Shown one piece after another: positions 56,833-64,000 of a DNA stretch of 64,000 nucleotides. The notes under the pieces were generated by a model. That model saw only the letters and a program-made list of their open reading frames with translations. It was not told where the DNA came from and did not search any database. This stretch comes from Siderastrea radians. Lineage: Eukaryota; Cnidaria; Anthozoa; Scleractinia; Rhizangiidae. The position numbers were made by a program, and so were the translations under genes. The DNA lies in the NCBI GenBank assembly GCA_964017195.1, contig OZ024890.1, forward strand, positions 46,968,593 to 47,032,592. The letters run 5' to 3'. Numbering within the stretch: position 1 is the stretch's first letter; every line of letters starts with the position of its first letter.

Positions 56833-59800
56833 GTAAGTACGTTTATTCCTTGTGAAATTTGTTCATGTGGCTTAAGAAAAAAAGAAAACTTATGAAGATA
56901 GGCTCAAGCTCAAGTATTAGTAGCCTTCTGTTAATGACAAAGAGCATCTTAGTCAAACTCTAAGTTTTGATACATTTGTTGCGTGTGAAAATAAGCTTAT
57001 TATTTTTATGAGTTTGCTAGTTTGAATTCAACTTCCAATTTGATTTCAATTAATCTTTGCAATCCATTCTCTGCAGTGTCCCTAACCTAGGTTAAATACA
57101 AAAATTAAATCAATACCTAAAAGCCTGTATCTGGGCCCTCGAAGATCAACGGTTTGGGTTTAAAAAGGCTAACGTATTCTAAAAACGGTACTAAGGCTTG
57201 AATACTCTGGAAATTACTGCGGACACCCAAACACTAAAAGATGCTCAATCCTAATTGCAGTTATGTTTTTTAAACGTAGCTTGCACTTGAAACTCTAACT
57301 CTAACTGTTGTAAAGTAGAGATCTTATGATTATACAAATAGGGAAGCACCAACAAGACAACGTATTTGAAGCCAATGTGTCGTTGTTTCCAATGGTACTT
57401 TTCAGGTCAGGAGTGGACAAAAAACGGAAACACGATTCATTCTTTGTTCCGACTTTAAATTTGCTACATGCGTTAATTATTAGGCAAAGCTTTGAAAGGC
57501 TGTTAATCATTAAAGTAACGTTTGAGCTAGATCAATCCAGGAAAAGCGAGCAAGGCAGTAGATGTGGTAAGGTAGTTAAGAGGGCAAAGAAATTTTTTAA
57601 TTGTACGACAGACAATGTGACTTAGTTGGATGGTGGTTCAAATGCGAAAGAATGTAACAAGAAATAAAAAGCGGAAAAAACAAGATAATATCTTAAGGAA
57701 AGGACAAAGACAAACAACAGAATTCAAACTTCAGTATAGTGCACAAAATCTTCATTATTTTTTATATACATATGTGCTTAGAAATTAAACCTCAAGACAA
57801 AGAAAAAACTAAAAAATAAGCAAAATAGGTCTGTCCGTACTATTTCACCATGCCATTTTTAGACCAGAGAAACAGGCTCGGAAAAAGAGAAACTGCTTGG
57901 GACTGGGCTCATGCAATTCCGTCTTAAAGACACAACATTGTGAAAAGCGGGATTTTGATTAAGCTTGTCTTCATTTTTAATCTATAAAGTTTTTCTAGAG
58001 CAGAAGTGAAAAAATGATATTAGTCTCAGTTGGTCAATGAAAACCACAGTACTTCTTTTATTTTGGCAGAGACCTTTCTTAAAGAAAATGGCGCGCAGAT
58101 TACAGAACCTGATGCAAACACTTGGAAAAGTCTATCTACTTTTCAATTCTCCCAAACTCCCTCGAATGATTGCATCAGCTGAATACGCGCACCATTCTCT
58201 ATATGTTAAATATTGGACCTAGTGTTTTACAAACAAAGCGTACAAAACGATACAGGGCGTCACGGCATTTAGCCAATCAAGGTTCGCGTTGTACGTGCAT
58301 ATACGAACCACATTTTAAAAGGCGCATTCTCTTTAAAATTAGTCCAGTTTATTGTATATAATTATTTGAACAGCAATAGTTAGTTTCTAGGTCATTTTAC
58401 TACAAAGACCTAACTTTTAACTTTCTGTCGTGAACACATTATGGTCCATGGTATCTATTCAATTGCAAAAGTTTCCTAAAATCCTTTATGGTGCTAGTTC
58501 TTTCTGGTATAAAAATAAATATATATTGTTTACTTGAAAAGTGAATCGTGGTTAGAAAAGACCCAAAGATTACAACAGTTTTGATTGCAGTACAAACCTG
58601 ACAAAGTTGTACATGGTTAAACCTTTAGCGAAGCCCATATACCATACAGCGTCCAATATCGGTATTATTAAAATCTCTTTCTCTGTATGACATGTTTGTA
58701 GGTAACAGAACGAAATAGAATGTCCACTGACCATCCTTTCTGTTGTAATTGATAGGCTTGTTCCTCAATGGTCACCCAATAAAGCTGTTTAAAATGAAGA
58801 GGTAGTTTTATGCGGTAGAAACTTATTTCATTTATATTTTTTACTTTTTACTTTTTTGCCGCTTAAGTGAATGGCGGCTGGTCAAGTTGGTCCGGGTGGA
58901 GTGGTTGCGCAGCCGGCATTTGCGCGGGAAATCAGCGCATTCGAACAAGGACATGTACCAATCCATTGCCAAGTTCAGATGGAGCTTTTTGTGAGGGCGA
59001 GAATGCAGAGCAGTTGGATTGTATGAGTGAGTATTCAAGAACTATTCAATGTTCGGACTAATTAGCGGCATCAGAAGAAAGTAATGCTGGACAGCTTTCC
59101 CTTCAACGGAAAAATTTAAGGATTTATTCTAGAGACTTCAGACTCAAATACGAGAACTAACCTTTCTAGCGTAATAAACAGTGATAAAATGACTTACTGC
59201 TCATTGAATTGTTACACTTAATATGTTTCATCACAGATAAAAAGGATATGTCCAATTTGTCTAGCACAACAAACAGAAGCACAGGAGAATACTGTTCAGT
59301 AGCTTTCATTGGAGTGGTCACACTTAGCGATTTTATCTTCAAATTCATCAGTTAGAACTTGTACAGTATAATAACACCTCCAAAGGAAAGACAAGCTCTT
59401 AACCCTGAATGGTCACACTATACGATTGGTCACACTATAAGATTTCATCACGGAACTCAAAAGGTTACATCCAGTTTGTAGCGCGTAATAAAAAGAATCA
59501 CCTGAAAACGCTGCTCAACGGCTTTCATTTGAATGGTCACAATGTAGGAATTTCACCCAGAAACTTAAAAGTGAGAACCACCTTGAATGTACAGCAACAC
59601 AAATTTCATTTGTATGGTTACATTTGGGATTTAATCCACCGACTCAAGAATTTGAATATACCTTGCACAGGATAATGGACAGCACTGCAGTAAAGTACTG
59701 CAGAGCAGCTATCACTAGAGTGGTCACACTAAATCGAAAATTTCATCTCGGGGTCAAAAGTATCTTGTACAACATTCTAAACACTGATTACCACAGGAAA

Positions 59801-62800
59801 GTACTGCTCAATAGCATTCTTCTAATTTGTCACACTTTAGGATGTCTTACACAGACTAGTACCATACTGCTTGATCTTAAGGCCTAGCAAACAGGAGAAG
59901 TCCGCCTTTGGGCTGGGATATATTCTGGAACTAAAATGGGTTAATGAGATGTCCTTATACCGGGCCTTCTCTTAATTTGTCCATTTGTCATTGTAGTTGA
60001 TGGAGGCTTCACAGAATGGACTCAGTGGTCGCTCTGCGAGGAACCATGTGGGGGATCCGTTGTCAACAGGACAAGAACTTGTACCAACCCTACCCCCACT
60101 GCTGACGGACAACAGTGTTCTGGAGACGCATTTCAAACGAAACTAGAATGTACTTCTCCATGTATAAGTAAGTTAAAACTGTTTTCTGTCCACTTTTTTA
60201 TGTATAGAATTTTAATTAGAACCACTTGTACAGCATAACAAAGAGAAATGTGTGAAGTAGGCGGCAACATGAACGCGGAGCTTACGGTGGCAGGAAAACT
60301 GTGAAACTGCGCTCTCATAGTCCACGTTTTACTAAAAATAGGCAGTAAATAAGAAGTCGAAGCACTTTTTTTTAACTAGTAGTAAGCGTCTTAGTTAGTG
60401 TAGTTAGCGTTTTTATCTCTTTTAATAATAATTGTTAAAATTTCTCACCTGAATGGAATTACCGTGTTGAAATAGTCTACTACTACTACTGTTACGTACA
60501 ATAAATTGCCCTGAGTAGTACTGAAATTAGGGGCGAATGGGAATAACTAATTTAAAATGTCACGTTTGTTAAAACAACAATAGCTCGCTATTCATTCTTT
60601 GTATATCTTTTGATCTAAAAAGAGAAAAGAGACAGTGTATTTCAAGGATAACTCGCTAACGCGAGGCTGAGAATACGGCAAAAGGGCAAATTTAATTGGC
60701 CAATATTTCAACTAGAACAAGTAGTCTCCCTCAGAGCCAGGACTAAAATGAATGGAAATAACAGCTCCTTTAACTTAAATTTAAAAGAATGGTTAGCTAT
60801 CAAGAATGATACAGCTGAGTGTTTATACAATATATCCATATCTACATACAACAAAAAAGGTCGAAATATCAGTAGTCTCTAAAACATGCTTTTGGTGCAG
60901 GCTGTCTGTTGAGACAGTTTTGTCCTCTTTGTATGTGATTCGCGTCCAGTTCTTGTTATTGACAATTCCTGTTATTGACAATTCTGGTTATTTTTTGTTT
61001 TCTGTTTAGCGGGTCCTCTTGACGGTGATTGGTCAGAGTGGAGTCCCTGGACACAATGTTCAAAAACCTGTGGAACAGGAGGAGAAATTCTAAGAAGAAC
61101 TCGATTGTGTAATCAACCTCCCGCTATGAACGGCGGGAAGCCCTGTGTTGGTAACGATACAGAGACGGCCAGTTCATGTCTTACACCTTGTCCAGGTTGG
61201 GATGCTGTGAAATTGAACCTCACTTCTATAATATTAAAGCTGCCAAGGTTAAATCAAACTTGCAAGTTTAGACACCAAGCGATCATCACATATAGCCGTG
61301 CTGAGGGGTTCAGCGCATTGGTCATTCATCCCAAAGAAGTGTTTTCGTCGGTTGGAAAACTTTAAAGTGATATCTACTGGTCTGCACTATTCTCAGTTTT
61401 TTTCTGGTTTACTAATTTTGCTGCCGTGGTGAATGTTTTAAAAAAATTCATAAGTCGTAAAATTACACATTTTTGCAAAACAGAAAGTGGTGAAAGATAG
61501 CTATATCATTTGTAAAATCCCAGACCTTGAAACGGCCGGCCGTGATTTTCAGCTTTTGACAAAAAACAGCAAAAAAATCTAGAAAGAAAACAAATGCGTT
61601 ACATATAAATAAAATTTACGGGCTTTTCAAAAACAGCAAAGGTTCGCTTTCCTACGTCAAAATCCAATGAGGAATTACTGAAGAATTATATTCAGTAGTC
61701 AAGTATAAACAACTTCAGAGAGGCTTTAAGAGAGTGGTTTTTAAGGGGCAAATACGACGTTTCCCCATTTGAAAGCATAATAATTCTACGCCGAATAATT
61801 TGCCAAATTTATTTGGTTATTTTTGCTTGTTTGCAAGTAACGCAAGGGATGTTGCACTTTCTAAAAATGTCTGAATCACCAGGACAAATAACATTTCCGC
61901 GCCAACCAGCCTGGCTCGTTCTCGCGCCAGACCTGTTAGGGGACTATATACGCCTGTCCGTAGTTAGTATGTGCCTGTCGTAATTTCATCGAGTGACTTA
62001 TGCAGTATAAAGAGCAAGAAAGGCATGTTTTTGTTTGAGCGTAACATTTTTTTATGATTTTCTTTCAGTTGATGGCGGTTTCAGTCTGTGGTCAGCATGG
62101 ACAGATTGTAGTCAGACGTGTGGGACTGGTACCAAGTCAAGGACCAGAACCTGTGATAACCCCGTACCTAATTATAATGGACAAAACTGCACAGGGAACT
62201 ACAGTGAAGCAATAAGCTGTAAAATTACGTCCTGTCCTGGTGAGAAAGATAAAACACTATGAGCTAAAACTAAATGGGTCATTCAAGCTCTCTGCCCTGG
62301 TGAAAAGCCTTTCATGTGAATATGGCCGCAAAAACGTCCATAATTTGACTCATGTTTCCTAGGAAGCACTTAGGGAACGATTTGCTTACGTTTCAGTGTT
62401 TTGTTGAGGTTTAAAATGAACTGTTAAGATTGAAAAGATCTGTATGAGAAAATGGGATTCGAGCCTGTGTAACCGCTTCTGATGAAATTGGTCTGTTGAC
62501 GCGGTTTGCACTTGTGTGCAACTTGTTGCACAACAAATGTTGCGTTGCAAGTTGAGATTGCTTGTTGTGGGTATTACTACCCCTGCTTTCAACAAATTTT
62601 CATGTTGCAAAAAGTAGAAGCGACGTCTACTTTCTGCAACATGAAACTTTGTTTCCCGCGGAGGTGGTAAAACGAGCAACAAACAATCTCAACTTGCACA
62701 AAAATGTTGCTCGTATTACTTGCCCTTTACGGGAAAAGAATAATAAAGTGTGATACCCTGGAATGTTTGAGTTCTCTAGTTTAGACCGAAAAAATCAAAC

Positions 62801-63827
62801 GCTTTAAGATAGTTAATCTGTATTGGAAAAGTGATTCTGGTTTCCTTTGTGACAAAAATACCACCAAGTCTTTCAGTGTATCTTAGCACCAGATCATGTG
62901 ACCCTAAGTCTCTTAAGACACTGTTACAGGGAACAATTTTTCTTGTAAATTGCAACGCACTTGTGCCGAGAGCATTGCAAAACAAGTTACCGAGTGCGTG
63001 TTACACGATGCAAGATATCTTTTCACTGCTGTGAATGGCAGAAGACTAGTCTGCTGGTCCGGCAACTCTCAACACAATTGTTTTGACAACACAAAATTGT
63101 GCAGAGAGTTGTAGGAAAAGTACAATGACATGTTACCGCCTGTAACATCTATTCTGGCACTTGTCTCACAATGGTCTCGACGCTGTTGCCCATTGTAACA
63201 GCACCGTAAGAAATAACGTTTTGTTACCCTTCGTTACATTGAGTAAGATTAGTTTCTTTTTGCAATTTATTTGTTCTGAGTAATGAGATTCAACGGCAAC
63301 AAAAAGCGTCTTGAAAATAACAGGCAAAGTCATAGGCCGTTTTGGTTTTCAGCAACATCTCCTGGTTAAAACTTATCTGAAAATATCCTTATTCAGTGAT
63401 GCAGTGTTAGCTGCAAAGAGCGGCTGGGACTTGACAGTTTAAACGATTTGATCTTGCTGTTCTCTTTCTTACAACGAGCTAAAAAAACTGTTAACTAAAG
63501 CTTAATTGATTTACGAGCAAATATTTTATGTTTAAGAAACTAATTCAACACTTATTCTCCTATTGATTGATTAATTAATTATTTTTCTTTATTTTATTGT
63601 AGTAGCTTTTTAAAATGAAATCCATTATTGTTTTTAAGGTGCTATCGATGGAGGATTTACAGAATGGACTACGTGGAGCGCATGCTCAGAGCCCACATTA
63701 TGTCTGCAAGGCTTCAAAACACGAACCCGGAGCTGCACCAACCCCACCCCGGCAAATGGCGGTGATGACTGCGTGGGGCTGGCAGAAGAGAAACTGGACT
63801 GCCCCACTCAAGCGGATGGGTGTTCAG
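56775..63827 (+). CDS. gene B: secreted protein with tandem thrombospondin type 1 repeats (3' partial)
   Basis: Six exons are visible: a signal-peptide exon and five exons each encoding exactly one TSP1 repeat, all joined in phase 1, so any exon can be skipped or duplicated without frame loss. Repeats 3 and 4 have the full W-x-x-W..CSxTCG pattern; repeats 1, 2 and 5 vary. N-glycosylation sequons occur in repeats 2-4 (NRT, NDT, NCT, NYS). The gene runs past the window. TSR proteins in cnidarians are known from skeletal matrix (coadhesin-like) and have been proposed in symbiont recognition. Which applies here cannot be told without the rest of the protein. Confidence 0.9.
58868..59026 (+). CDS. 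gene B exon 2: TSP1 repeat 1
   Basis: 159 nt, phase 1/1, donor GTGAGT. NGGWSSWSGWSGC then CAGNQRIRTRTC. Only five cysteines are present; the final one of the usual six is missing (the repeat ends LDCM). The acceptor (GCCGCTTAAG) is weak but the only one that fits. Confidence 0.88.
59997..60167 (+). CDS. gene B exon 3: TSP1 repeat 2
   Basis: 171 nt, phase 1/1, acceptor TTTGTCATTGTAG, donor GTAAGT. DGGFTEWTQWSLC, CGGSVVNRTRTC, LECTSPC: six cysteines. Confidence 0.95.
61010..61195 (+). CDS. gene B exon 4: TSP1 repeat 3
   Basis: 186 nt, phase 1/1, acceptor TTTTCTGTTTAG. DGDWSEWSPWTQCSKTCGTG is a full TSR start with three Trp. The donor GTTGGG is unusual but gives the phase the next exon needs. 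Confidence 0.9.
62069..62239 (+). CDS. gene B exon 5: TSP1 repeat 4
   Basis: 171 nt, phase 1/1, acceptor GATTTTCTTTCAG, donor GTGAGA. DGGFSLWSAWTDCSQTCGTG and ISCKITSC. Confidence 0.95.
62500..62730. mobile_element. decayed copy of the palindromic MITE at 29280-29548
   Basis: Shares GTTGCAAGTTGAGATTG, ATGTTGCAAAAAGTAGAAGC and the inverse right arm ending TTGCTCGTATTACTTGCCC. The arms have diverged. Confidence 0.8.
63639..63827 (+). CDS. gene B exon 6: TSP1 repeat 5
   Basis: 189 nt, phase 1/1, acceptor TTGTTTTTAAG, donor GTAAAA. DGGFTEWTTWSACSEPTLC, GFKTRTRSC and LDCPTQADGC. The second Cys sits in a longer loop than in repeats 3 and 4. Confidence 0.93.
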
Positions 63828-64000
63828 GTAAAACGCGAGTGACGGAGCTTCGGAAAAAAAGCCGGAAGTCCCGTTGCCTCGTTCTCAGGCGCCTCGAAAA
63901 TCGTTGAAGAAAAAGAAAGGAAATATGGGTTACATGGGCAAGGAAACATGGAAAGGTTTCATGTTACGGCAAAAGGCCATAGGAAGGGTCAACTAAGGAA

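Overview
The window is animal nuclear DNA, most likely from an anthozoan cnidarian such as a stony coral. The evidence is short exons joined at GT-AG introns, most of them in phase 1, encoding extracellular modules (ricin-type lectin, fucolectin, EGF, sushi, HYR, Ig, thrombospondin type 1). The DNA between exons is AT-rich and full of small inverted-repeat transposons and a decayed DIRS-like retroelement. No species can be named from the sequence alone.

Layout. (1) 1-3283: a possible minus-strand exon (234-433) that reads into the start of a chromodomain, then CpG-rich DNA, a GTCC-type simple repeat and a tRNA-Glu-derived SINE. (2) 3284-44396, plus strand: gene A, 30 exons read by eye. Their phases agree throughout and they sum to 4944 nt, giving 1647 residues plus a stop. 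Its 5' end is not seen. Order of parts: an unrecognised beta-rich region; an Ala/Lys-rich helical region with a cationic amphipathic stretch and a tetra-arginine site; more beta-rich sequence; a ricin-B-type lectin; a fucolectin (FTP) domain; four EGF; two sushi; two HYR; one sushi; two GCC2/GCC3 modules; one Ig. The stop is followed 30 bases later by AATAAA. (3) 44832-56774: intergenic DNA with a 4.3 kb inverted-repeat element flanked by TTAA and a 67-bp minisatellite. (4) 56775-63827 and beyond, plus strand: gene B, a signal-peptide exon followed by at least five thrombospondin type 1 repeats, one per exon, all in phase 1. It continues past the window.

The 9.8 kb intron 16223-25994 of gene A carries a minus-strand DIRS-like retroelement (gag, zinc knuckle, reverse transcriptase, RNase H). 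It is broken by an in-frame stop and by two later DNA-transposon insertions. Other introns hold a mariner-like TIR element, three copies of a GGTTGTTTACC-type MITE, and several foldback elements, one with nearly perfect arms of about 130 bp.

Taken together, two neighbouring same-strand genes encode extracellular adhesion or recognition proteins. Gene A joins two sugar-binding modules to a module string that resembles part of vertebrate SVEP1. Gene B is a tandem TSR protein of the kind discussed in cnidarian-alga recognition and in coral skeletal matrix. Those roles are inference. The exon structures are read directly from the sequence.
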